Positions 26,057 through 32,846 of a stretch of 64,000 nt of DNA are shown in pieces. Source of the stretch: Streptomyces sp. NBC_01465 (GTDB lineage: Bacteria; Actinomycetota; Actinomycetes; Streptomycetales; Streptomycetaceae); NCBI RefSeq assembly GCF_036227325.1, contig NZ_CP109467.1, forward strand, positions 5,394,001-5,458,000, given 5' to 3'. The stretch's first letter is position 1, and every line of letters begins with the position of its first letter. Position numbers and translations under genes: made by a program. The notes under the pieces are model-generated. The model was not told where the DNA came from and made no database searches. It worked only from the letters and a program-made list of their open reading frames with translations.

Positions 26057-26811
26057 TATCAGAGCCGGAGATAGTGGGGGACTTCGGCGACAGCCAAGTC
26101 ATGGACTTGGCCGGAGAGTTGGAGGGCCGCCCGCCGAGAGCGCCCCGGCCGCGCAGACCGTGGCTGTGGGCGCTGGGCGGGGCGGTGGTGGCGTCGGCGG
26201 TCTGGGGCGGGGCGCTCTTCGCGTACGAGCGCGGGCGCGACGACGGGGTGGACATCAAGGGGTACGCGGTGGGGGCCGATCTCTGCCAGAAGGTCCGGCT
26301 GAAGGCGCTGACCGCCGCGATCGGAGAGCGGGAGCGGGAGAACGATCCCGTCCGCTGGGACGACCGGAACAGCACTCTCGACCGGGCGCGCTGCACGGTG
26401 GGGATCCAGTCCGCCGAGGAGAAGGCGAAGGCGGAGAAGGAGAAGTCCTCGCTGAGCTACTCGGTGGGGCTGTCCGCCGCGCTGCACAAGGTGACCGATC
26501 CGGGCCCCGAGTTCCGGGCGACCCTCAGCAAGAACGACTGGTACGTCGACCAGAAGTCGAAGGTCGAAGAGGTTCCCGGCCTGGGCGACGAGGCGTACAT
26601 GGTGACCACCAACGACGGGAACGCGGGCATTCCCGAGCTCCGGGTCCGGGACGGGTCGGCCGTGTTCACCCTGAACGTCGACATCTCCATGAACTCTTAC
26701 GGGGATATGGAGGCGGCGGGGCCCAAGCCCCCGTCCACCGCGGAGATGGCCGCCCTCCAGCCCGCGATGATCGAGGACATGCGCGCGATGATGGCGGCGC
26801 TCAAGAAGTGA
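26053..26811 (+). CDS. Single-pass membrane protein of unknown function
   Basis: 252 aa from a GTG that overlaps the permease stop (GTGA), so it is translationally coupled to the AI-2E-family gene. There is a short cytoplasmic N-terminus, one helix (WLWALGGAVVASAVWGGALF, about residues 37-56), then an extracytoplasmic domain of 190 aa with a Lys/Glu-rich stretch near residue 120 and two Cys residues. I do not recognise the fold; a lipoprotein-like or DUF3558-like sensor domain is possible but unproven. A hairpin terminator follows immediately. Confidence 0.75.
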   Translation: MISEPEIVGDFGDSQVMDLAGELEGRPPRAPRPRRPWLWALGGAVVASAVWGGALFAYERGRDDGVDIKGYAVGADLCQKVRLKALTAAIGERERENDPVRWDDRNSTLDRARCTVGIQSAEEKAKAEKEKSSLSYSVGLSAALHKVTDPGPEFRATLSKNDWYVDQKSKVEEVPGLGDEAYMVTTNDGNAGIPELRVRDGSAVFTLNVDISMNSYGDMEAAGPKPPSTAEMAALQPAMIEDMRAMMAALKK

Positions 26812-26814
26812 GAA

Positions 26815-26847
26815 GGGCCCCGGCGACAGGATCTGTCACCGGGGCCC
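26815..26847. terminator. Bidirectional hairpin terminator
   Basis: GGGCCCCGG-C-GACAG pairs with CTGTC-A-CCGGGGCCC, with one internal mismatch. It lies between the convergent 26053 and ahpD genes. Confidence 0.8.
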
Positions 26848-26867
26848 GCTCATGTCGTACGCAACCG

Positions 26868-27401
26868 CTACTGCGCCAGCACCGCTTCCGCGTCCAGCGT
26901 CGTGCCGACCGCCTGCAGGACGGCCGCGATCTTGAAGGCCTCCTGGATGGTCTCGCGGTCGACCCCGGCCTTGCGGAGCACCTGCTCGTGCGAGTCCAGG
27001 CACTGGCCGCAGCCGTTGATCGCGGAGACCGCGAGCGACCACAGCTCGAAGTCGACCTTCTCGACGCCCGGGTTGCCGATGACGTTCATCCGCAGGCCCG
27101 CGCGGAGCGTGCCGTACTCGGGGTCGGAGAGGAGGTGGCGCGTCCGGTAGTAGACGTTGTTCATCGCCATGACCGCCGCGGCGGACTTGGCGGCGGTGTA
27201 CGCCTCCGGGGAGAGGTTCGCCTTCGCCTCCGGCTCCAGCTCGCGCAGCACCTGCGGCGAGCGCGAGGCGATCGCGCAGGCCAGGACGGTGCCCCAGAGC
27301 TGCTGCTTCGGGAGGTCCGAGTTGCCGATGACCGAGCCGAGGTTCAGCTTCAGGTCCTTGGCGTAGTCCGGTATGGCGGACTTGAGTTCATCGAGCGCCA
27401 T
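26868..27401 (-). CDS. ahpD: Alkyl hydroperoxide reductase AhpD
   Basis: 177 aa starting [20 protein letters not shown]. It has the carboxymuconolactone decarboxylase-like all-helical fold with the redox pair Cys-x-x-Cys plus His in [11 protein letters not shown] (near residue 130). It passes electrons to AhpC, from lipoamide/dihydrolipoyl partners in mycobacteria, and supports peroxide reduction in the cytoplasm. The ATG lies 3 bp after the ahpC stop codon with no gap for a promoter, so ahpC-ahpD are one transcript. Confidence 0.95.
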   Translation of the reverse strand: MALDELKSAIPDYAKDLKLNLGSVIGNSDLPKQQLWGTVLACAIASRSPQVLRELEPEAKANLSPEAYTAAKSAAAVMAMNNVYYRTRHLLSDPEYGTLRAGLRMNVIGNPGVEKVDFELWSLAVSAINGCGQCLDSHEQVLRKAGVDRETIQEAFKIAAVLQAVGTTLDAEAVLAQ

Positions 27402-27403
27402 GG

Positions 27404-27958
27404 TCACTCACCGGCCAGGAGGGCGACCGGGTCCAGGGTGTTCTCGCCCTTGGTCCAGTTGCACGGGCACAGCTCGTCGGTCTGGAGCGCGTCCAGGACC
27501 CGGAGGACTTCCTTCGGGTTACGGCCGACGGAGCCCGCGGTCACCATCGTGAACTGGATCTCGTTGTTCTGGTCGACGATGAAGACGGCGCGCTGCGCGA
27601 AGCCGTCCTCGCCCTCGATGCCGAGGTCGCGCATGAGCTCGTGCTTCGAGTCGGCGAGCATCGGGAAGGGCAGGTCGGTCAGGTCCGGGTGGTCCTTGCG
27701 CCAGGCGTGGTGCACGAACTCGGAGTCGCCGGAGAAGCCGAGGACCTGGGCGTCACGGTCGGCGAACTCCTCGTTGAGCTTGCCGAAGGCGGCGATCTCG
27801 GTGGGGCACACGAAGGTGAAGTCCTTCGGCCACGCGAAGACGATCTTCCACTTGCCCTCGTAGGTCTTGTGGTTGATCTGCTCGAACTCCTTGCCCGCCT
27901 CCAGCGAAACACAAGCGGTCAGGTCGAACTCGGGGAACTTGTCACCGACAGTGAGCAC
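27404..27958 (-). CDS. ahpC: Peroxiredoxin AhpC
   Basis: 184 aa from the GTG at 27958, with AGGAG 7 bp upstream; a longer frame to 28021 is rejected. It is a typical 2-Cys peroxiredoxin: peroxidatic Cys in [14 protein letters not shown] (about residue 49) and resolving Cys in the C-terminal DELCPCNW. It reduces hydrogen peroxide and organic peroxides, with AhpD encoded next. It is divergent from oxyR, which is expected to control it. Confidence 0.96.
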   Translation of the reverse strand: MLTVGDKFPEFDLTACVSLEAGKEFEQINHKTYEGKWKIVFAWPKDFTFVCPTEIAAFGKLNEEFADRDAQVLGFSGDSEFVHHAWRKDHPDLTDLPFPMLADSKHELMRDLGIEGEDGFAQRAVFIVDQNNEIQFTMVTAGSVGRNPKEVLRVLDALQTDELCPCNWTKGENTLDPVALLAGE

Positions 27959-28090
27959 GCGCACTCCTTGCAAAGGGGCAGGAATCCCTTTTGGGGCTTT
28001 CCTGGGGGTTGGACGGCTCACAGCGTGCCACAGGATGCATTGATCACGGAAATAGCTAGACTCGGTCGTGATGATCGGAGGTGCCTATCA
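27959..28090. promoter_or_regulatory. Divergent ahpC / oxyR promoter region
   Basis: This 132-bp region separates the divergent ahpC and oxyR starts. On the plus strand TAGACT (28057-28062) is a plausible -10 for oxyR. ATAG (28053-28056) and a CTAT-containing segment (28085-28088) recall half-sites of the OxyR consensus, but the full four-part ATAG-N7-CTAT site is not evident. OxyR binding here is expected from the family, not shown. Confidence 0.45.
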
Positions 28091-29041
28091 GTGGCCACAG
28101 TAAGTAGGAGCAAGCAGAGCAAGCAGCCGAGCCTGGCGCAGCTGCGGGCGTTCGCGGCGGTGGCCGAGCATCTGCACTTCCGTGACGCGGCGGCGGCGAT
28201 CGGGATGAGCCAGCCCGCGCTGTCGGGGGCGGTCTCGGCGCTGGAGGAGACCCTCGGCGTACAGCTTCTGGAGCGGACGACGCGCAAGGTGCTGCTGTCG
28301 CCGGCGGGGGAGCGGCTTGCGGCGCGGGCGAAGACGGTGCTGGATGCGGTCGGGGAGCTGATGGAGGAGGCGGAGGCGGTGCGGGCGCCGTTCACCGGGG
28401 TGCTGCGGCTCGGGGTGATTCCGACGGTGGCGCCGTATCTGCTGCCGACCGTGCTGCGTCTCGTACGGCGCGAGTACCCGGCCTTGGATCTCCAGGTGCA
28501 CGAGGAGCAGACGTCGTCCCTGCTGGAGGGGCTGGCGGCGGGGCGGCTCGATCTGCTGCTCCTCGCGGTGCCGCTGGGGGTGCCGGGGGTGGCCGAACTG
28601 CCCCTGTTCGACGAGGACTTCGTCCTGGTGACGCCGAGGGACCACTGGCTGGCGGGCCGGGAGGACGTGCCGAGGGAGGCGCTGAAGGCGCTGGACCTGC
28701 TGCTGCTCGACGAGGGCCACTGTCTGCGCGACCAGGCGCTGGACGTGTGCCGGGAGGCGGGGAGGAGCGACGGGGCCGCGGTCACGACGACGGCGGCCGG
28801 TCTGTCGACGCTGGTGCAGCTGGTCGCGGGCGGACTGGGGGTGACGCTGCTGCCGCGGACGGCGGTACGAGTGGAGACGGGCCGCAACGAGCACCTGGCG
28901 ACGGCGTACTTCGCGAACCCCGCCCCGTCCCGCCGCATCGCGCTGGCGATGCGGGTGGGGGCGGCGCGGGGCGAGGAGTTCGAGGCGTTCGCGGCGGCGC
29001 TGCGGGAGGCGATGAGACCGCTGCCGGTGTGGCTGAATTAG
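28091..29041 (+). CDS. oxyR: Hydrogen-peroxide-sensing LysR regulator OxyR
   Basis: 316 aa from the GTG at 28091, with GGAGGT upstream. The N-terminal winged HTH is LAQLRAFAAVAEHLHFRDAA then GMSQPALSGAVSALEETLGV. The effector domain keeps the diagnostic redox pair Cys-(8)-Cys in HCLRDQALDVCREAG, matching the two cysteines that form a disulfide in E. coli OxyR. It therefore senses peroxide and should control the adjacent ahpCD and itself. Its 3' end is 6 bp from the convergent permease gene. Confidence 0.95.
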   Translation: MATVSRSKQSKQPSLAQLRAFAAVAEHLHFRDAAAAIGMSQPALSGAVSALEETLGVQLLERTTRKVLLSPAGERLAARAKTVLDAVGELMEEAEAVRAPFTGVLRLGVIPTVAPYLLPTVLRLVRREYPALDLQVHEEQTSSLLEGLAAGRLDLLLLAVPLGVPGVAELPLFDEDFVLVTPRDHWLAGREDVPREALKALDLLLLDEGHCLRDQALDVCREAGRSDGAAVTTTAAGLSTLVQLVAGGLGVTLLPRTAVRVETGRNEHLATAYFANPAPSRRIALAMRVGAARGEEFEAFAAALREAMRPLPVWLN

Positions 29042-29047
29042 AGCCGG

Positions 29048-31384
29048 TCACTCTGTCCGCAGGCCGTCAGGTCGCATCAGCCGCCACAACGGCGGCAGGC
29101 TCAGCAGCGTCACCAGGAGCACCGCGCCCCCGCTGATCCCCGTCATCGCCGCCACCACGCTCCAGTCCACCGTGATCGAGTGGCCCACCATCGCCAGCAG
29201 CATCACACCGAGCCCTACGCCCACCACCGTCGACAGGATCAGCCCCAACGCGACGGGGATCGCCGTCTGCCAGAGCACCGACCAGCTCATCGTCGAACGC
29301 CGCGTACCGAAGGCCACCAGCACCGCCAACAGCCGTTTGCGCTCGCGGAGTTGTTCAAGGAGCGCGACCAGCAGGCTCACGCCGATGAGGAGCAGGACAC
29401 CCGCGGTGCCGATGTAGAGACCCCGTCGCACCGAAGCGAACCGTTGGCTCTGTTCCGTCTCCGAGAGCCGCTGCACGCTGTAGAGCGGCGAGATCCCCGC
29501 GATGCTGTTCCGCGCCAGGTCGTTCGCGTCGGTCACCGCGGGATCCAGGCTCAGGAACATCCTCCGGCTGATCTGCCCCTCCTTGAGCGCCGGCAGCGCC
29601 CCCGGCGTGAGCAGCAGACCGCCCCCGTCCGTGCCCCCGTCGGGCGAGTTCCGTACGGTCACCGTCCGGGTGTCCGCCGGTACGGTCCAACTGATCGGCA
29701 GCGCGCGCGACTTGTCCGTGGGGAGGAGGCTCGAGCCGCTCAGGTACACCCGGTGTCCCGGCTTGGCCATCGCGACCGCGTTCGGGTCCCAGCCGCCCGT
29801 CGCGACGAACGCGTCGCCGTCCTTGCAGGACGAGCCGATGTTCGCGACCGCGCGCAGCGAGGCGCAGTCGCCGACGGTGAGGTCGCTGTACGACTCGTTG
29901 TACCGGGAGAACTTCGCCACCGAGGCGTTCCCGAGCGTGACCACCGAGCGCACCCCGTGCGTGGCCCGCAGCTTCGCCTCGACGTCCGCGCTCTGGGCCG
30001 CGGTCTTGTTGAGGCCGTACACGGACAACTGGTACCGGGAGACATCGGCGCCCGTCGTCTTCGTGTAGTCCCCGTCGATCCCCGTGAACAGCATCTGCAG
30101 CGCGATCGCCCCGGCGACGGCCACCGCGATCCCGTTGACCGTCCTGGCTGCCGTGCCGCTGGTCAACTGCAGCCGCCGTACGGCCAGTTGCCAGGCGGTC
30201 GCGCCCCCGCCGAGGCGGTTCACGACGGCCTCCACCACCCAGGGGAGCAGCGCCACGACCCCGGAAAGGAACAGCGTCGTACCGCTGATGACCTGGACCT
30301 TGTTGAAGCCGCCCCCGGAGCGGCCCTTGCCGATCATCGGGGCGAGCAGGACGAGTCCGGCGGCCGGCAGCGCCAGCCGCCACCAAACCCGGCGACGGCG
30401 TGCGGTCGCGGTCCGTACGACACCGAGCGGCTCGACGACCACCCCGCGCATCGACAGCAGCGTCACCCCGACGGCCGCCGCGGGCACGGCGAGCGCGACG
30501 AGCACCGCGAGGGCGGGCGAGGGGTCCACGTCGGCGGGGAAGAGATTGATCCCCGCGACGGTCATGTCGCCGATGAACTGCCGCCCAAGGAGGAAGAATC
30601 CGGCGCCGAGCACCAGCCCGACGAGCGCCCCGGCGAGCGCCTCGCCCGCCGCGATGCGCCGCGTCGCCTGCGCGTCAGCGCCGACCAGCCGCAGTGCGGC
30701 CAGCCTGCGGTCGCGGCGGTCGCCGCCGAAGCGGACGGCGGCGGCGATGAAGACGCCGACGGGCATCAGCAGCACGATGAAGATGATGACGACGAGCAGC
30801 GCCATCACCGGGTCCATGGGCTCCTGCTGCTGCTGACCGCCGTAGGAGCTGATCCGCCGGACCTCGCCGCTGCCCAGGGTGAGACTGTCCACGCCCCCGT
30901 AGTAGGCGAGTTCGTGCGGGCCGAGCAGCCCGGCGTCGGAGATCGTCCCGACGTCCTTGTACGGGATGCGCTCGCGCAGGAGCTTGCCCGCGGGGGAGTC
31001 GAGGAGGGCCCCGAGGGCGGGGGAGACCACCATCGTGCCCGTCGCGGGCAGCGAGCCGAGGCCCGGCGGGACGGGGGCGGCGGCGCTCTCGCCGTGCACG
31101 AGGCGGCCGCGGACGTCGTCCATTCCGTACTGCGTGTCCGTGATCGCCTGCAGGGTCGTGTCCCCGCGCTTGTCGGTCATCTGCGCCGTGAAGTCGTCGC
31201 GCGCCGCGCTGCGCTGGTCGCGCGCGGACAGGGCGCCGGGCACCGCGGTCGTGAAGAGCAGCACGGCGACGCCGAGCCCGACGCCGACGGCGGTCAGCAG
31301 GGTCCGCATCCAGCCCTCGCGGCCGCCCGCGACACCGAACTTGGCGCCTATGGACAGGTCCGTGGCCCAGCTGGACGCGCTCAT
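29048..31384 (-). CDS. ABC transporter permease, FtsX/MacB-like
   Basis: 778 aa. One N-terminal helix (MRTLLTAVGVGLGVAVLLFT, about residues 26-48) is followed by an extracytoplasmic domain, three core helices from about residue 200 (VMALLVVIIFIVLLMPVGVF), further helices, a second large outside domain (about 480-650) with two Cys, and a final FtsX-type three-helix unit (GLYIGTAGVLLLIGVSLLVA). It pairs with the ATPase encoded upstream (ATGA overlap). Such systems export lipids, peptides or antibiotics, or transmit signals. The cargo is unknown; the PadR gene in the operon suggests drug or envelope-stress response. Confidence 0.88.
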   Translation of the reverse strand: MSASSWATDLSIGAKFGVAGGREGWMRTLLTAVGVGLGVAVLLFTTAVPGALSARDQRSAARDDFTAQMTDKRGDTTLQAITDTQYGMDDVRGRLVHGESAAAPVPPGLGSLPATGTMVVSPALGALLDSPAGKLLRERIPYKDVGTISDAGLLGPHELAYYGGVDSLTLGSGEVRRISSYGGQQQQEPMDPVMALLVVIIFIVLLMPVGVFIAAAVRFGGDRRDRRLAALRLVGADAQATRRIAAGEALAGALVGLVLGAGFFLLGRQFIGDMTVAGINLFPADVDPSPALAVLVALAVPAAAVGVTLLSMRGVVVEPLGVVRTATARRRRVWWRLALPAAGLVLLAPMIGKGRSGGGFNKVQVISGTTLFLSGVVALLPWVVEAVVNRLGGGATAWQLAVRRLQLTSGTAARTVNGIAVAVAGAIALQMLFTGIDGDYTKTTGADVSRYQLSVYGLNKTAAQSADVEAKLRATHGVRSVVTLGNASVAKFSRYNESYSDLTVGDCASLRAVANIGSSCKDGDAFVATGGWDPNAVAMAKPGHRVYLSGSSLLPTDKSRALPISWTVPADTRTVTVRNSPDGGTDGGGLLLTPGALPALKEGQISRRMFLSLDPAVTDANDLARNSIAGISPLYSVQRLSETEQSQRFASVRRGLYIGTAGVLLLIGVSLLVALLEQLRERKRLLAVLVAFGTRRSTMSWSVLWQTAIPVALGLILSTVVGVGLGVMLLAMVGHSITVDWSVVAAMTGISGGAVLLVTLLSLPPLWRLMRPDGLRTE

Positions 31385-32076
31385 ACGGTGAACTCCAGGT
31401 CGCGGGACTTCCCGTCCCGTACGACGATTTCGCGGTCCGAGTACGCGGCGACCCGCGCCTCGTGGGTGACCAGGACGACAGCCGCGTTGGTGGAGCGGGC
31501 GGCCTGGGTGAAGAGCTCCATGACGCGCTCCCCGTTGAGGGAGTCGAGCGCACCGGTCGGCTCGTCCGCGAAGAGGACCCGCGGCGAGGTGACCAGCGAA
31601 CGGGCGACGGCGACGCGCTGCCCCTGCCCGCCGGAGACCTCGCCGGGACGCTTCCCGGCCAGGTCGTCGACCTCCAGCTGCTCCATCCACTCGGCGGCCC
31701 TGCGCTCGGCCTCCTTGCGCTTGACCCCGTTGAGGCGCAGCGGGAGCGCCACGTTCTCGACGCAGGTCAACTCCGGGACCAGCTGGCCGAACTGGAAGAC
31801 GAAGCCGAAGTCGCTGCGGCGCAGCGCGGAGCGGCCGGCGTCCGGCATCGAGGAGAGCTCGTGGCCGTTGTACGTGATGGTCCCGGCGTCCGGGCGGACG
31901 ATCCCGGCGAGGCAGTGCAGCAGCGTCGACTTGCCGGAGCCCGAGGGGCCCATGACGGCGACGATCTCGCCGGGGTGGATGGAGAAGGACGCGCCGTCGA
32001 GGGCGGGGGTCTGCCCGTACGTCTTGTGCAGGTCCTTGGCGACGAGCAGGGAGCCGGCGGGGGCCGAGGGGGTCAT
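31381..32076 (-). CDS. ABC transporter ATP-binding protein (LolD/MacB type)
   Basis: 231 aa. All nucleotide-binding motifs are present: Walker A GPSGSGKSTL, Q-loop FVFQFGQLVPELT, signature VSGGQGQRVAVARSL, Walker B VLFADEPTGALDS and the switch His in VLVTHEARVA. It powers the adjacent FtsX-like permease. Its start overlaps the PadR stop, and its stop overlaps the permease start, both as ATGA. A fixed protein ratio from one mRNA is likely. Confidence 0.94.
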   Translation of the reverse strand: MTPSAPAGSLLVAKDLHKTYGQTPALDGASFSIHPGEIVAVMGPSGSGKSTLLHCLAGIVRPDAGTITYNGHELSSMPDAGRSALRRSDFGFVFQFGQLVPELTCVENVALPLRLNGVKRKEAERRAAEWMEQLEVDDLAGKRPGEVSGGQGQRVAVARSLVTSPRVLFADEPTGALDSLNGERVMELFTQAARSTNAAVVLVTHEARVAAYSDREIVVRDGKSRDLEFTV

Positions 32077-32597
32077 GCCCGTACCTCCGTGGAGAGCTGG
32101 CCGAGGCGGGCCGCGGTCAGTTCCAGCCAGCGCAGATCGGCTTCCAGATGGAACAGGGCGTGGTCGCAGATCAGTTGGTCGGCGAGGTCGCCGCGGCGCT
32201 TGCGGTCGGTGAGGATGCGCATCAGCCGCAGGTGCTCGGCCCGCTGGGTGTCGAGGAGGTCGGCGGCGCTGCGGTCGGTCAGCAGGGCCAGGACGACCTT
32301 GGTGTAGAGCGTCGACTGGAGGTAGGGCTCGGGCTTCTCGGGCTGCGCGAGCCACTGGTCGACGTCGCTGACGCCGGCCTCGGTGATGGCGTACCGCTTG
32401 CGCTCGGGACCGCCGCCGGCCTCTATGCCGTCGACCTCCACGAGGCCGTTCTTCAGGAGCCGCGACATGGTCGAGTAGACCTGCCCGTAGTGCAGCGGGC
32501 GGTCGTGCCCGAACTTCTCGTCGAAGGCGCGCTTGAGGTCGTATCCATGGCGGGGGCCGGACTCCAGGAGCCCGAGCAGGGTGTGGCCGATTGACAT
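32073..32597 (-). CDS. PadR-family transcriptional regulator
   Basis: 174 aa from the ATG at 32597. The PadR winged helix is SIGHTLLGLLESGPRHGYDL, then YGQVYSTMSRLLKNGLVEV, with wing residues GPERKRYAITEAG. The C-terminal helical part (Vir_act_alpha_C-like) mediates dimerisation. PadR proteins usually repress a transporter and are released by its substrate. The palindrome just upstream (32604-32639) is the probable operator for autoregulation of the PadR-ATPase-permease operon. Confidence 0.92.
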   Translation of the reverse strand: MSIGHTLLGLLESGPRHGYDLKRAFDEKFGHDRPLHYGQVYSTMSRLLKNGLVEVDGIEAGGGPERKRYAITEAGVSDVDQWLAQPEKPEPYLQSTLYTKVVLALLTDRSAADLLDTQRAEHLRLMRILTDRKRRGDLADQLICDHALFHLEADLRWLELTAARLGQLSTEVRA

Positions 32598-32603
32598 GCC
32601 GAG

Positions 32604-32639
32604 CACTATACACACCACGTATACCTACAGTGCATAGTG
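32604..32639 (-). promoter_or_regulatory. Probable PadR operator, nested dyads
   Basis: The inner dyad TATAC-N7-GTATA is 32607-32623. The outer dyad CACTAT/ATAGTG is 32604-32609 and 32634-32639. On the minus strand TATAGT (32610-32605) could be the -10 of the operon, so bound repressor would block it. The site is only 7 bp from the PadR start codon, implying a very short or absent leader. Confidence 0.6.
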
Positions 32640-32743
32640 GCCGACTTATGCGACATTTCGCACCTCATCGGTCAACTTCGGTCGGGATTGGCAACCTTGC
32701 GTGCGCTTCGCTCGTCGGTTCCCTAGAGACAGGTGCTGATTGT

Positions 32744-32787
32744 CACGTACGGAAAAGTGCGGATCAGCCGTCCTTTGTCCGTACGTG
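32744..32787 (+). promoter_or_regulatory. Large dyad upstream of the PBP gene
   Basis: CACGTACGGA (32744-32753) is the exact inverse of TCCGTACGTG (32778-32787). Pairing extends inward by AAAG/CTTT with one unpaired G. The centre is about 80 bp before the PBP ATG. It may be an operator for an envelope-stress regulator or a 5'-UTR hairpin. Confidence 0.5.
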
Positions 32788-32846
32788 CGGTGTTAGCTTG
32801 CGAGCTGAGCTGACCTGGCAGAGAAGAAGGCGGAGCGTACAGAGCG

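Noticed and set aside
27959..28090. Full OxyR consensus site (ATAG-N7-CTAT twice)
   Set aside because: Only partial half-sites are seen; listed as a promoter region with binding as an expectation.
29180..32212. About 1000-codon open frame opposite the ABC transporter genes
   Set aside because: Arg/His/Pro-rich shadow of the permease and ATPase, which carry complete motifs and ATGA couplings.
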